A stretch of 64,000 bases of DNA from Eriocheir sinensis. Lineage: Eukaryota; Arthropoda; Malacostraca; Decapoda; Varunidae. How positions within the stretch are numbered: the stretch's first letter is position 1; every line of letters starts with the position of its first letter. Made by a program: the position numbers and the translations under genes. Under the pieces are notes generated by a model. The model was not told the DNA's origin. It saw only the letters and a program-made list of their open reading frames with translations, and did not search any database. Positions 12,847-24,185 of this stretch are shown piece after piece. Where the stretch lies: positions 21,687,535-21,751,534 of the forward strand of contig NC_066516.1 of the NCBI RefSeq assembly GCF_024679095.1. The letters run 5' to 3'.

Positions 12847-13215
12847 GCTTGCGTCACGGTGCCGCCGTTTCAAAACCTTCGGGTTCTGCCTGAGTCGCGG
12901 GTCGAGGCGGAAAGTGAAAAGGCTCCAGACCAAACCGAGACGCTACGGAAGAGAGGGCTGTCTGGTGCTGGGAGGTGTTGGAGGGTGCTGGGGGGGGCTG
13001 GGGATGATATGAGAAAGTTGAGGATGCTGGAAGTGCTGAAGGGTGCTGGGGCAGGGCCGGTGGGTGGCAGGGGGGCTGGGGTTGTAGAGTGATGGTCGGG
13101 TGCTGGGAAAAATGTCCATGTATGCCAGCGTCCCACAATAGGCAGAGGCACAGTCACTCTGGCCTTGGAGTCTTGCACACATGCACCCATTTAGCACATC
13201 TATGTTTGTGAACGC

Positions 13216-13219
<4 letters not shown>
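12843..13219. other. single-copy stretch, no recognised gene
   Basis: Part (12955-13095) is a G-rich irregular repeat built on gctggg and ggtgctgg. Open frames of 76-116 codons exist on both strands, but none has a recognisable motif. Confidence 0.5.

Positions 13220-13271
<52 letters not shown>
13220..13271. repeat. (CA)n microsatellite
   Basis: Perfect CA array of about 52 bp. Confidence 0.96.
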
Positions 13272-13272
<1 letters not shown>

Positions 13273-13935
13273 CAGGGTGATGGACAACAGTAGTAGTTTC
13301 GTTAAAGAATCCCTCAGAGCTGTGTTGAAAATACATATCATATCTGACATTAAGTGGCGCCCAGTGCCGGGCCCTACTTGGGGAGCGATGACCCAGGCGA
13401 GCTAATGAGGGCGCCTGACGTAAGGTTCAAAATGCCGCCTTAGTACTGCAGAAACACGACCCTCATGACTAGCTCGTGCATTACTCAAGAGCAAGAAGGC
13501 TCACTGTACCCCTTAACCTCCTGCTACTCTCGCCCTTGCTGGCCTTCCCGCTGAGGGCGAACTAGTGATATACAAGAATCCACGGGCGGCTCCTGGGCGT
13601 GTGGAAGGCGTGAGGGTGTGTTGAGCAAGGCGGTGCCTGGCTGTCCGTCAGGCCGAGGCTCTGGATGTCCCACTGGCCATGAGCACCACGCCGCCCGCCG
13701 CCCAGTGGCACAAAGCTTGGTTTATACGAGAAGAACGAACAACTTTCCCGGGAACCTGAGGGGGGAGGGGGGAGGGGGGGTTGCAACTGAGAGACACCCG
13801 AACATCTCTCCTCAACACGAACAAAGTAGTCTCGGATACACAAAGGAATTATGGATTCCCGGAGGGACGCCAGCCCTGGGGCACGCCAGGCGCCCTGACT
13901 CACTCACAGCCATCGGTTTGGGAATTTATTTTTAG

Positions 13936-14094
13936 AGCAGCGGCGGGAGGCGGCACTCCGGGGTGGCCGTGGGGCCGAGGCTCAGGGGCTGCTCGCCCAC
14001 CAGGGCCGCGGGACTCCAGGGGCAGAGAGTGAAAGTTGTGTCCGCGATGTTACTGATCCGTCGTGATTCGGGTGAAGGCCCGTTACCAATCCAG
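13936..14094 (+). CDS. exon-like open block, function unknown
   Basis: An acceptor-like TTTATTTTTAG ends at 13935 and a donor (ccag|gtgagg) begins at 14095. The 159 bases between are exactly 53 open codons in one frame; the next frame tested stops. The translation is Gly/Arg-rich at first and ends with VVSAMLLIRR and GPLPIQ. It has no recognisable domain and GC-rich sequence stays open easily by chance. It could be an internal exon of a + strand gene or fortuitous. Confidence 0.22.
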
Positions 14095-14156
14095 GTGAGG
14101 AAGGGCCTGTCCATCCCTCGCCCCCCTGCCGCCCCCTGTGTGTGTTCCGCTACCTA

Positions 14157-14160
<4 letters not shown>

Positions 14161-14221
<61 letters not shown>

Positions 14222-14281
14222 CAGTAACGCTCACCACTTCACAGCCTTACACCACAAACACCTGCCCCCCCCCCCCCCCCT
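14161..14281. repeat. (CT)n array and poly-C run
   Basis: CT array with two extra T steps (14161-14221), then a C run at about 14262-14280. A second C run lies at about 14320-14331. Confidence 0.94.
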
Positions 14282-14648
14282 ACTTCCCCCTCAAAAAATT
14301 AATGGCCGTGATGGAAGCAGCCCCCCCCCCCCTTCCCTCCCCTCCACCCTGCCCCACCTGGAGGCCGGCGGGTCGTTGCCCTCACGGGCCGTAAGTAGGT
14401 TAGTAACAGCTGATGCAGTGTTGCCAAATGTTGGTCACGGTTCAAGGCCGTGCACCGTCAGCTCCCTCATGAAACACCTATAAAGAGGCGTCCAGAAATG
14501 CGAAGCAACACAAAATGAAACTGTAACACGTAGTAATACCCAAATGACACTAAAATAGGAGAGAATAGTAAGGACGATGACGCAGGAAGACAAACGCCAG
14601 GAGGTCCGCGGAGGTGGCAGCGCGGCGCCTCCTGACACTTTCTTTCAG

Positions 14649-14769
14649 GTTTTCCAAGTTTACTTTCGGTGGGACGCGGGATCCTAAAGGCCATGAAGGA
14701 CTTTCTCGCTCGGCACGCTTTTGTGAGGGGGAGGGGAGGGGAGAGTGTCGTCCAGGGGCCACAGGGAAC
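14649..14769 (+). other. exon-like block with paired splice signals
   Basis: A good acceptor (ctttctttcag) ends at 14648 and a donor (ggaac|gtgagt) starts at 14770. The 121-base segment is open in one frame (FSKFTFGG onward) and stopped in the frame that would continue from the 13936-14094 block, so the two do not join into one open reading frame. Function unknown; it may be untranslated or chance. Confidence 0.2.
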
Positions 14770-15257
14770 GTGAGTAACGTGGTGAGGGGACCGTGGGGGC
14801 CGCCATGGTGGTGGTGGTGATGGTGGTGGTGGAGAGGGGGAAGTTAAATTATGATAAAGGTAAGGCCACCGTAACTTCAGCTAATGCAGTAATGAACACA
14901 ATATAAAACACCCAATCTACCATCGCACCACAAAAATTATCTATATACCTAAAAAAAAAAAGAGAGAGAGACATATCAGTGGAGGTTGTTCAGTTTTCTA
15001 TTCGAGTGAGGCGAAGGTGGGACTAAAGAGAAATTGAAAAGTAAATAAAATCATGAAATCAGATTATCTCCCTCCCCATACATGACCACCCACCTTCCCT
15101 TTCTGCCCCTCTCCACCTCCCTTCCCTCCTCCCTCCCTCCCCTACACCCCGCACCCCAAACTCTCCTTCAGCACATGAGAAATTTTAACTAAGAGGTGAC
15201 AAAATTGGTTTGCCTCTCTCTTTACTGCTGCAGGAGCAAGACGCCTCCGCCGCTCAC

Positions 15258-15318
15258 CTGTGATGGGCAAGTCGTCCCTGGGTGACATGTTGGCCACCAT
15301 GCGAGTGATCAGGTCCAT
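15258..15318 (-). CDS. candidate first coding exon, unknown gene
   Basis: On the minus strand an ATG at 15318 sits in strong initiation context (acgATGg). It is followed by 20 codons, starting MDLITRMVAN and ending RDDLPIT, plus one base, then the donor cacag|gtgagc. Nearly all third positions are G or C, as expected for a coding exon in a GC-rich gene start. The upstream frame is open for about 35 codons before a TAA, so I chose the first ATG with good context. The exit phase is 1, the same as the candidate first exon at 31133-31280, which fits two alternative first exons joining one shared body left of the window. The product is not recognised: no signal peptide, membrane segment or known motif is visible in 20 residues. 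Confidence 0.45.
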
Positions 15319-16500
15319 CGTCAGCGAGGCGGGGATGAGCAACGAGCGGCCGCGAGGGGAGAGATCAAGGGGCGAGGAGTCCCTGGGGCGCCGCGAAGGA
15401 GCGAGGGGAAAGCGACCAGATTATCTTGCTGCTGATGCTGATTATGGTGATGATGGTCCCCGACGGAGAAGTGGACGGAGCAGCGGGACCAGCGCTGCCG
15501 CAGGAGAGGAGCCTCGTGGCACAGGGAATGACGATGAGAGCCTCCACGCGTCTCGGCACCCGCAGGAACACTCTCAACACACGTCCCTTGCACGAGGCCG
15601 CCACAACACTATCACAGTTCGTGACACAGCCGTGGTGGTGCCCCGACGCGCACACTGACACTACAGGTTCGCTATAGTAACTTCATGCTGTGGGGGCGGC
15701 TCAGCTTGACCTCTGCGGAGCAAGTCACGCCTTGGGAGGAGCCTCGGCTACCTGCGCGGGGGCCTGCTGCTCCACGCTGGCCTGATGCCTCCAGGAACAT
15801 TACACTCAAAAGTCTTTTAGTTCAAGTATCACAGGTCCACCACCTAGTCCTTGGCTGTCCCGGGCTGGCTGCTGGGAGGGAGCGGAGCGCGGCACGGAGC
15901 GCGGGACGGAGCAAGGGAAGCGGAGGCGCGTGTGTCGCCAGCCGTGGCTCGGGGGGCATAAACGTGGCGTAGGGCGAGGACGGGTCAGGAGCAGCGGCGG
16001 CGGCGGCGGGCGGGGGTGCCAGCTAAGGTGGGAAAGGTGCGGCGCTGACGGATGGAAGGAGAAGGAGGAAGTGCAGGTGTAGGTTCATTGCGTGGCCATT
16101 GAGGGCCGGACACACAGGAAGAGGGGGGAGGGACGCTTGGGGAGGGAAAGGAGGAGGGGGGCAGAGGGATAGTCTTGCTCAGGTCCCCCTCACCCTAAGC
16201 GAGGAAGCAGCAAGGAGTCGCGGCGAAATGAGCTGCTCACGAAAATTATCCAACTTTTCGGAAAACAAACTTTACACGCGATAAAAGTTGCATGTATCAT
16301 AGACATAAATACGCGGCATTGCCTTATTGGCGGCTGTGGACACTTGCAATACAAACAACATCGTCAGTACAATACAGTCATCGGGCCGCGGAGATAAGGC
16401 CGCCTTATCAGCCCCCGAGGCGCGGCTGCCAAGGTCGGCGGCGGTCACCACTTTATGACCTGTTTGATCATCCGCCCCGCCTGGGCCTGTAGTTTGTTTA
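15319..16500. promoter_or_regulatory. GC-rich region upstream of candidate first exon
   Basis: About 1.2 kb rich in CpG-containing words (for example gcggcggcggcgg at about 15998) lies upstream, in minus-strand sense, of the 15258-15318 exon. It has no microsatellite longer than 20 bp. This is where a 5' UTR and promoter would lie. No clear TATA box or initiator can be singled out. Overlapping open frames of 61-132 codons on both strands have no recognised domain. Confidence 0.3.
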
Positions 16501-16551
16501 AGGGAGGAAGGAGGATTGTGATGATTGTGAATTAGTTCAGTCAGAAAGTTT

Positions 16552-16556
<5 letters not shown>

Positions 16557-16594
<38 letters not shown>
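16557..16594. repeat. (CT)n microsatellite
   Basis: Perfect CT array of about 38 bp. Confidence 0.95.
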
Positions 16595-16596
<2 letters not shown>

Positions 16597-16599
16597 GGA

Positions 16600-17280
16600 T
16601 TAACTGGGCCAGGTAGGCAATTAAGTGGAGGTGAGGCAGGGTTGGCTGCTGTATGGTGACGTCAAGGCCTCAGTGCCTGGCCCGGGGTGAACGACCGCGC
16701 TGCTCCAGTGCCACTCCTTCGCCCCCCTCTCCCCCCCGCCCCCCACGGCACTGACCACTCACAGCCCCCCTCCCTCCACTTTTCCTCTAATCCAGCACCT
16801 CAAAGTCTCATAAAAGGTCATTCACCCCTCACAAAGCCACCACCTCCCTCCCCACCCCCCCATTTCTTCCGTCCCTCTCCTCCCCCCGCGCAGTGCCAGC
16901 CCCCGCTCCCCCCTCGTGACCCTCGCTGGCACTCCGGGCAAGAGGGACACGCGGGGCAGAATTTCCTCCGGAGGGTGGTGGCAGCGCTGACCCGACCCCG
17001 TTTTCTTTACCTTGAGATCCGTGACGTCACCAGCGGAGCCCCGACTTCGGAAACGCGATGAACCAATGGATGAACCCCGACAAGCCGCGAGGCCAGAGGG
17101 ACATCGGCAGATACGCTGATAACGAAGAGGCTCATCGATAAATGCGGCCAAACTAGATAAGGCGAACATTAACTCTACTGGCAAAATAACAGGAAAAAAT
17201 AGGCTGGTAGTTAAGATTGAAATAAATAGATATGAACAATAAGATTACGCAGATAAAACTCGTGATTACTTCCTATTTTT
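16600..17280. other. array-poor stretch, no recognised gene
   Basis: C-rich (16.69-16.92 kb), then mixed sequence with a short AT-rich end. No coding motif or RNA gene is seen. Confidence 0.5.
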
Positions 17281-17340
17281 TTTTTTGTGTGTGTGTGTGT
17301 GTGTGTGATTAATGTGCAGAGTTATTGGTCTTTGCTGTAA

Positions 17341-17950
17341 ATGGTCAGCCATATATTATTTTCCTACTTAATCTTCTTTTTCCTCATCTCTCCTCCTCTT
17401 TCATCTCCTCCTCCTCTTTCATCTCCTCCTCCTCATTCTTCTCCTTCACCTCCTAACTTCTTCTCTGTACCTCAAGTCTTTCTCTCTCCACCTCCACCTA
17501 CTCTTAAGTCATCTCTCTCCTCCTCTTTCTTTTCCTCCTCCTCCTCCTCCTCCTCACTCTTCTCCTTCGCCACCTTTCTTCTCCTCCTCCTCATTCTCCA
17601 CCTCCAGTTAATTCCCTTCCTCCTTCTTCACCCCTCTCTCCTCCTCTTTCTTTTCCTCCCCCTTCTCCTTCAACACCTCTTCTCCACCTCCACTTCGTTC
17701 CCTTCCTCCTCTTCACCGACATACTCCACTTTAGCCAATCCTTCCTTTTCCTTCTTCACCTCCACTCTCAATCCTTTCTCTCTCTATGTCATCACAGGAT
17801 CTCTTCTCTCTCCCAACTCTTTCGCCACCTCCACTTCGTCCCTTCCTTCCTCTTCACCGACATACTCCACTTAAGTCAATCCTTCCTCATCCTTCATCAC
17901 CTCCTATCAGATCACCTTCTCCTCTGCTTCATCATCACCACCCCAGAATC
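17341..17950. repeat. pyrimidine-rich degenerate minisatellite
   Basis: The + strand is nearly pure pyrimidine with CTC and TTC units. A longer unit recurs about 135 bp apart: the phrase caccgacatactccactt appears near 17715 and again near 17855 with similar flanks. The long Ser/Leu/Pro open frame across it is a composition artefact. Confidence 0.85.
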
Positions 17951-18173
17951 ATCTCTTTATCACGTCTTGTATGTACCGCCGAGAGGGTGACATGTTTTCA
18001 AAGCCACGTCAACCTCCGAGTCACTAGTCCCTTCATGTCCCCTTCACAGGTAACCCCAAACCCCCAATAAGAAGTAAACAACCCACTAACAACCTAAACA
18101 GCCTACTTATGATCTCTTTTCCTTGTGGCACATCTGGGAACTATAGGAAGCGACCCCGACCCTCATAGAGTCT

Positions 18174-18222
18174 CTCCTTCAGCTCTCCTTCACCCCTCCT
18201 TCACCTCTCCTTCACCCCTCCG
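18174..18222. repeat. 10-bp minisatellite
   Basis: Four to five near-identical units of ctccttcacc head to tail. Confidence 0.9.
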
Positions 18223-18375
18223 CATAAAACTAGGCCGGTAAGGTGTAGGAGAAACTTTTGCTATTGGCCTGCTGCGCGCCGGTCAGACATCACGGTCAAG
18301 GAAACAGTTCGAGCCCCGACGCGCCAAAAAAGGGAAAAAGCAAATAAGCTCTCGAAGTGGTACGAAAATTTCACG

Positions 18376-18478
18376 GTGGAGGAGGAGGAGGAGGAGGAGG
18401 AGGAGGAGGAAGAGAAGGAAGAAAGAATTAAAAAATGAAGAAATTAAACGTTTATTATCCGATTTGAGGGAACGAAGC

Positions 18479-18541
<63 letters not shown>

Positions 18542-18621
18542 TCAGGGACTCCGTAATTAAGCTGAAGGGCGCGGATTGATAAGTCGGCGTTCCCTGCGAC
18601 CCACAACGCTGATGAACCAAT

Positions 18622-18680
<59 letters not shown>
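18376..18680. repeat. (GGA)n and two long (GA)n arrays
   Basis: A GGA tract (18376-18412), a GA array (18481-18538) and a second GA array (18624-18680). The two GA arrays are separated by 85 bp of unique sequence. Confidence 0.96.
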
Positions 18681-18684
<4 letters not shown>

Positions 18685-18973
18685 GGGGAATGGAGGTAAT
18701 AAACGAAATAATGCCGTGTCATTTCATCTTCAACCCGTGACGATTTAAAAAGAAGGAATCGAGTTATTTTAAAAAAGGATTTGATCGCCTTTGTGTCTGA
18801 GCTCGTTTTTTTTTTTTTCTCGCCGAATAAACCTTTGAGACCAAGTTACTTTATCATTTATTTCTTATTTTACTTATTAACATTTTATCCATTATTTAAT
18901 TATTCACTTATCTTATCATTTGCATATATTGAGTTTGGATTAAATGAACAAACACGTAAGGGGTGGCGAGTGA

Positions 18974-18975
<2 letters not shown>
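18681..18975. other. AT-rich single-copy stretch
   Basis: T-rich and AT-rich sequence (18.78-18.95 kb). No gene seen. Confidence 0.5.

Positions 18976-19033
<58 letters not shown>
18976..19033. repeat. (TG)n microsatellite
   Basis: About 58 bp of perfect TG. Confidence 0.96.
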
Positions 19034-19035
<2 letters not shown>

Positions 19036-19251
19036 GTGGGTGGGTGACGAGCATTTGGCTGCGCCCGGAGGATCCTTTCTACCCGGCGAACCACGCAGAC
19101 GGAGAATCAGGGTCACGAATGTTGGTTGAGTTTGTGCGTTACTCCTCTCTCTCGTGCATGTTACTTTGTTCCGTGGTCGTCTTTTTCTCTTTTTTTCTGT
19201 TTTCCGATTTTTTTTGTTCTTTGGTCAAACACACCACACACTTGCGTTGGG

Positions 19252-19253
<2 letters not shown>

Positions 19254-19308
<55 letters not shown>
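19254..19308. repeat. (TG)n microsatellite
   Basis: About 55 bp of TG. The 220 bp between it and the previous TG array is unique and T-rich. Confidence 0.96.
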
Positions 19309-19310
<2 letters not shown>

Positions 19311-19980
19311 GGCGCATAATACACGTACACAATATAGGACCAAGGCCACAGGTGCACACACAAGTCTTGAGTAACAAATAACAACCTGAATGCTAAGAGG
19401 TCGGGTAGCCTTCCTCTCATTCTCAACAATCATCATCATCATCATTATCAACAAAATCAACATTATCACCAGCAAACACAACGTAATCAACAGCAACAAC
19501 AACAACACAGCTACAGGACAAATAACAACTCCAATAACTAAGTACACGAAGAGAAAACAAAACAAAACACTACAAGAAGAAGAATAAAAAATAAACACAG
19601 AGCCACTAGCTACCAGGAACACAATGATCACGAACTCGAAAACGCAACAATCTAACACAAATCTCAGCAACTCCCCTTAAAAAAAAAAAAATCCCTCATT
19701 ACTTCACTTACAAAGATTACCCAACATGCCAGTGCCCATACTCGCCACAACCACAACCTAACCCCCACAACCATCCCAACCAAGCCCCTACCACCACCAC
19801 CACACGTACACAGCATAATATCTGGACCACCACAACCCCCCTCCCCCACATCCCTGGCACTCCTAGCATGCTCAGAGGGGGGTTAAGGGAGGAGGGGGAA
19901 TAGTGTGAAGACGGTGCCTGGCCTGGTCTGTCCTCGGTTTTCTCCCCTGCGGCACCCCAGCGTAAGGCCGAGGCTCCCGT
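19309..19980. other. A/C-rich stretch, no recognised gene
   Basis: Irregular AAC, ATC and ACC words on the + strand, including CAA-rich (19.48-19.57 kb) and ACC-rich (19.74-19.84 kb) parts. No gene-like signal. Confidence 0.5.
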
Positions 19981-20301
19981 GTGCCGCCCGCCGTCCGTCA
20001 TTCTGGTGCCAAAGGAGTTTTATTCCTTCGACGTGGTGATGGAAGAGGCACAGCGAGCGAGTTACGAGATAAGGAGAACGAACGGGAAAACGAGCCTTGC
20101 GTCACTAGAGCGTAAGAGCGAACGTAGCGTGACATCCCTGGGACCTCTCAGACACGCGAAGGGGTGGTGGAGCAGCCTCGCCTCTCTGTCCCTGTGTTAT
20201 ACGGGCGACATCACGCTGGCACTCCTCCTCCTCCTGGCACTGTTACGCCACCCGGGGTCATGCGGTCACTGTCCTCCTCTCCACGTATTATTAACTTGAC
20301 G
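19980..20301 (+). CDS. 106-codon open frame, possible exon, unknown
   Basis: This is one of few long + frames in single-copy, non-repetitive sequence. The translation contains KEFYSFDVVMEEAQRASYEI, then a charged middle and a Leu-rich end, closing at a TGA a few bases before a strong donor-like gtaagt at 20302. The mix of acidic, basic and hydrophobic residues looks more protein-like than the repeat-derived frames. However, no family is recognised and no matching acceptor is clear. A chance frame in GC-rich sequence remains likely. Confidence 0.18.
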
Positions 20302-20349
20302 TAAGTACCACGCTTCGGGATTTCCGTACATCGCTTTTATTAATTGGTC

Positions 20350-20620
20350 CTCTTAGGGTGATGGGGTGAGGGGTTGGGGTGAGGGGTTGGAGTGACTAGT
20401 TGTGTTTGGGGTGTTTGGGGTGTTGGGGTTAGGTTTCGGGTGTTGGGGTGTAAAAACTTGGTCCTCTTTTGGTTGGGGTGATGGTTGGGGTGAGGGATGA
20501 CGGTGTTGATTGGGGTGAGGTTTAGGGGTGATGGATGGGGTGAGGTTTGGCGGTGTTGGGGTGTTGGGGTAAGCTTTGCGATCGTGGTTTAGGGTGTTGG
20601 GGTGTGAAAAAGGAGAAAAG
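20350..20620. repeat. G-rich minisatellite (ggggtgttggggt-like)
   Basis: Irregular units of ggggtg, ggggtt and ggtgttgggg fill about 270 bp. Every 6-13 bases there is a run of three or four G on the + strand, so G-quadruplex formation is plausible. Confidence 0.9.
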
Positions 20621-20643
20621 AAGAGGATAGGCGAGAAGGGGTG

Positions 20644-20646
<3 letters not shown>

Positions 20647-20694
<48 letters not shown>
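20647..20694. repeat. (GA)n microsatellite
   Basis: Perfect GA array of about 48 bp. Confidence 0.96.
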
Positions 20695-20696
<2 letters not shown>

Positions 20697-20776
20697 CATT
20701 TCTAAATAAGGCAGCAAGCATTGAGTCACCACGAGAGAAATAATTTTAGCAGGAGACTTACACGTCACGTAGGCTA

Positions 20777-20778
<2 letters not shown>

Positions 20779-20844
<66 letters not shown>
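20779..20844. repeat. (CA)n microsatellite
   Basis: Perfect CA array of about 66 bp. Confidence 0.96.
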
Positions 20845-20846
<2 letters not shown>

Positions 20847-20976
20847 ACTGACTTCGGGCATTAAGGAACACCTGTGCTTCCTCCTCCTCACCCATTTCCC
20901 CCTCCCCCCCTCTCTCACCTATCCGCCCCCTCATCTATCCCACTTCTCATTAATATATTTGAAAGGGTGAATAGAA

Positions 20977-20978
<2 letters not shown>

Positions 20979-21026
<48 letters not shown>
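20979..21026. repeat. (CA)n microsatellite
   Basis: About 45 bp of CA ending in ATACAC variants. Confidence 0.95.
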
Positions 21027-21028
<2 letters not shown>

Positions 21029-21190
21029 ATACACGCACTAGCTAAGCGTTGTCCTAATTGTTCGTTCTCTTTGTGAACGTCTATTTGCAGGTTAACTTCT
21101 TGGAATATTTAAGTCTGCCATGTTTTCCTTGCGCACTTGATCTTTGTCTACGCTATTTAATTAAAGTTCGGATCGGAGTTCAAGTTTAAG

Positions 21191-21229
21191 AAAGAGAGAG
21201 AGAGAGAGAGATAGGAGTGGAGTGTGTGT

Positions 21230-21270
<41 letters not shown>
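21191..21270. repeat. (GA)n and (GT)n arrays
   Basis: Short GA array (21191-21211) and GT array with one GAGT interruption (21221-21270). Confidence 0.94.
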
Positions 21271-21272
<2 letters not shown>

Positions 21273-21717
21273 TGGCATAATCCCTGAGGTAATACAACTC
21301 TTCTTTTTCCTCCTCTTCCCCTCTTCTTCCTCCTCCTCCTCCCCCTCCTCCTCCTCCTCCAATGTTCTAATCCCTGACTGAAGAGAGGGGGAGGAAAGGA
21401 GGGACGGAGGAAACTTGATGCAAGAATACAAGCCCTTTCTCTAATCCCTACCTCCCTCCCTCCCTCCTTCCCTCTCTCTCTCCCTCCCTCTTTCTCTTCC
21501 TTCCCCTCCCAGCTTTTTGTTCTTCCTTTTGTCTCTCCCCTGCTCTTCAACTCTACCCCCCCCTCTCCCCCCTAAAACCCTCCTCTCATATTGCCTCCCA
21601 CGCAACCACTTACTCATTACCTCCCCCTCTCCCCCTCTCTTACTTTCACTCTCTCACTCTGATTTTCCCTTCATCATCTCCCCCGTTTCTTCCTCACTTT
21701 CTTCCTCCCCTCTTCCT

Positions 21718-22010
21718 TATGATCACCCATTTTCTCTCCTTTCCTCTCTCGAACTCAACTCACTCATTCACTCCCTCACTCTCCCTCACTCACTCTCCCT
21801 TTCCCCTCTCACTCCCCTTCCTCATTTTCCCGTTTCCTTCCCTACCTTCTTCCTTCCCTCTTCCATATGATCATCCCCTTCCTCTCCTCCCCTCTCTCGA
21901 ACTCAACTCACTCATTCACTCACTCACTCTCCCCCATTCCCCTTTCCCCTTACTCACTCCCCTTACTCATTTTCCCGTTTCCTTCCTTCCTTCCATCCCC
22001 CATCTTTATA
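21718..22010. repeat. 148-bp tandem duplication
   Basis: Two copies start tatgatca at about 21718 and 21866. They share cctctctcgaactcaactca, a run of CACT steps, and cattttcccgtttccttcc near the end. Confidence 0.88.
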
Positions 22011-22551
22011 ATCACCTTCTTTGTCTCCTCCACAACTCACTTTCAGTATCTCTCTCATTTACCCTTTTCTCTCTCTCACTCTCCCTTTCTCGCTCCCACT
22101 CACACACATTGCTTTCACTTTCATCTATTTTTGTCACTTAACCCGTCTCCCCAACCACTTTTATGTTGTCGAAAATAAACCATATCCCATAATCCTCCCC
22201 CCATCTACACCCTCTTCCCTGTGTTTATCCTCCTCCTCTTCTTCCTTCTTCTTCCTCCTTCTCCTCCTCCTCCTCCTCCTGGCCGCCCTTGATCTCACCT
22301 CCTTCGTCATGCCACGCAGCCACCCCGGCCTGGTAAACAGTCTCCCCTCGCTCTCACCCGAGGGGGAGGGAAGACATCAATACCTCTCCCCTCTTCTCTC
22401 CGTCCCCTTCTTCCTCTCACCCCAAATTTCTGCTTCCCGGACCTGCTTGCACCTTTTGTCCCGCCCCGCTCCGCTCCACCCCGCCCCGCCCCGTCCCTCT
22501 CCTGCAGCCCCGCCTCACTGCCCCCCGCCTCTCGCTCCCCGTCACGAAGGC

Positions 22552-22554
<3 letters not shown>

Positions 22555-22590
<36 letters not shown>

Positions 22591-22592
22591 TG
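22555..22592. repeat. (TG)n microsatellite
   Basis: About 36 bp of TG with one TCTG interruption near the end. Confidence 0.94.
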
Positions 22593-23189
22593 TGTGTATA
22601 ACCTCTCCTATTGCCTTCTCGTCATCCATCTAGCTTTTCTCCTTTTCTTTTCCTTCCCTACCTATAATTTTTCACACCTTTCCTTACCTATCCTTTCCTT
22701 CTATCCTTCCCTGTCTTTTCTACCTCCCTCCAAGCATCTTTATTTCTCTCCTTCCCTTTCTTTCACTTTGCCTAGTCCGTCCATCCATCCACCCTACCCT
22801 ATCTCTTCCACTCCCATCCATCCCATCCAGCTCTGACACTGCTAAACTCCACTATTTCCCAACAACTTCCTCCATTCGCCATAAGCCCTTCCTTCCTCCT
22901 TCCCTCCTACGCTACACCCGGCCCTTCTCATACACTTCCCCATCAACCTCCTCCACTCGCCCCTCCTTCCTCCTTCCATCCTCCCTACACTCGGCCCTTC
23001 TCCTACACTTCCCCATCACCTTGAAGACCACAAATGACGTACGCAAGGGCTGAGAAGTGAAAGTCTATTCCCAACACGACTATGAGAGAGATTTACCCTG
23101 AGATCTCAAGAGTCCTGTGCTGAAGACATAAGGGACTCAAAGGGGGAGGGATAGAAGTTGTTGAGGAATGTAAACGATGAAAAATGAAG

Positions 23190-24185
23190 GTGAAGTTTGA
23201 GTAGAAGTAGCAGTAGTAGTAGGAGGAGGAGAAGGAGGAAAGGAAAAGGTGTGGTAGAAGTGTGTCGGACGAGGACGAGGACGAGGACGCGTAGGAGGAG
23301 TCAAAAGGGGAGGAGAGTTACAGAGGTTATTGAGGAATATACAAAAGAAAAGAGAAATGGAAGAGGAGAAAGAGGAGGAGGAGGAGGAGAGGATAAAATG
23401 TATGAACGTGAGGAATAAAGAGGAGGAGGAAGAGAAGGAGTCAAAGGAGGAGGAGGAGGAGGAGGAGGAAGAGGCAAATGAAGGAGAAGTAGAAGAAAGA
23501 AGAGGAAAAAGAGGAGAAAGAGGAGGAGGAGGAGAGGATAAAATGTAATATACGTGAGGAATAAAGAGGAGAAGGAGGAGAAGGAGTCATATGGTGAGGA
23601 GGAGGAGGAGGAGGAGGAGGAAGAGGCAAATGAAGGAAAAGTATAAGAAAGAGGAGGAGGTAGAGGACATGAGAAGGATGAGGAAAAGGAGGAGGTAGAA
23701 GAGGTGAACAATAAAGCGAAGGAGGAAGAGGAGAAGGAGTCAAATGGTGAGGAGGAGGAGGAGGAGGAAGAGGCAAATGAAGAAGTAGAAGAAAGAGGAG
23801 GAGGAGGTAGACTGGTAGAGGATATGAGAAGGATGAGGAGGAGGAGGAGGAGGTAGAAGAGGAAGGAGGAAGAGGAGGAGAAGCAGTCAAATGATGATGA
23901 TGATGATGAGGAGGAGGAGGAAGAAGAGACAAATGAAGAAGTAGAAGAAAGAGGAGGAGGAGGTAGACTGGTAGAGGATATGAGAAGGAGGAGGAGGTAG
24001 ACTGGTAGAGGATATGAGAAGGATGAGGAGGAGGAGGAGGAGGTAGAAGAGGAAGGAGGAAGAGGAGGAGAAGCAGTCAAATGGTGAGGAGGAGAAGAAG
24101 GAGGTAGATGAAAGAGGAGTAGAAGAAAAAGTCGGAGGATGAAGAGGACAAGAAGAAGAAGGAAGAGAAGGAAGCGTCAAAATCC
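23190..24185. repeat. 1-kb purine-rich (AGG)n-type minisatellite
   Basis: The + strand is almost pure purine. Higher-order units repeat inexactly, with recurring phrases gtagaggatatgagaagg, gaggaataaagagga and gagtcaaatggtgagga. The 259-codon minus frame across it is Ser/Pro/Leu-only and is a composition artefact. Confidence 0.9.

Larger units (their letters stand above)
21296..23000. repeat. 1.7-kb pyrimidine-rich block
   Basis: The + strand is mostly C and T. It has CTC and TTCC units, scattered A-containing words and a purine interlude at about 21.38-21.42 kb. Open frames up to 271 codons cross it, but their Ser/Leu/Pro/Phe bias follows directly from the composition. A GT array interrupts at 22555-22592. 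Confidence 0.85.

Noticed and set aside
14395..14470. B-box-like ggttcaaggcc suggesting a tRNA or SINE
   Set aside because: The upstream sequence does not form D or anticodon arms and no acceptor stem pairs.
18030..18060. cccttcacag|gtaacc as a + strand recursive site
   Set aside because: The acceptor half is fair but GTAACC is a poor donor, and the block is pyrimidine-rich by composition.
18240..18330. B-box-like agttcgagcccc suggesting a tRNA
   Set aside because: No A box at a proper distance and no acceptor stem can be drawn.
22021..22836. 271-codon + strand frame, the longest in the window
   Set aside because: It crosses a pyrimidine-rich block and a (TG)n array. Its residues follow the base composition and no domain is visible.
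23301..24080. 259-codon minus-strand Ser/Pro/Leu frame
   Set aside because: It lies wholly in a purine-rich minisatellite, so the minus strand lacks stop codons by composition. Parallel long frames exist in the other two phases.
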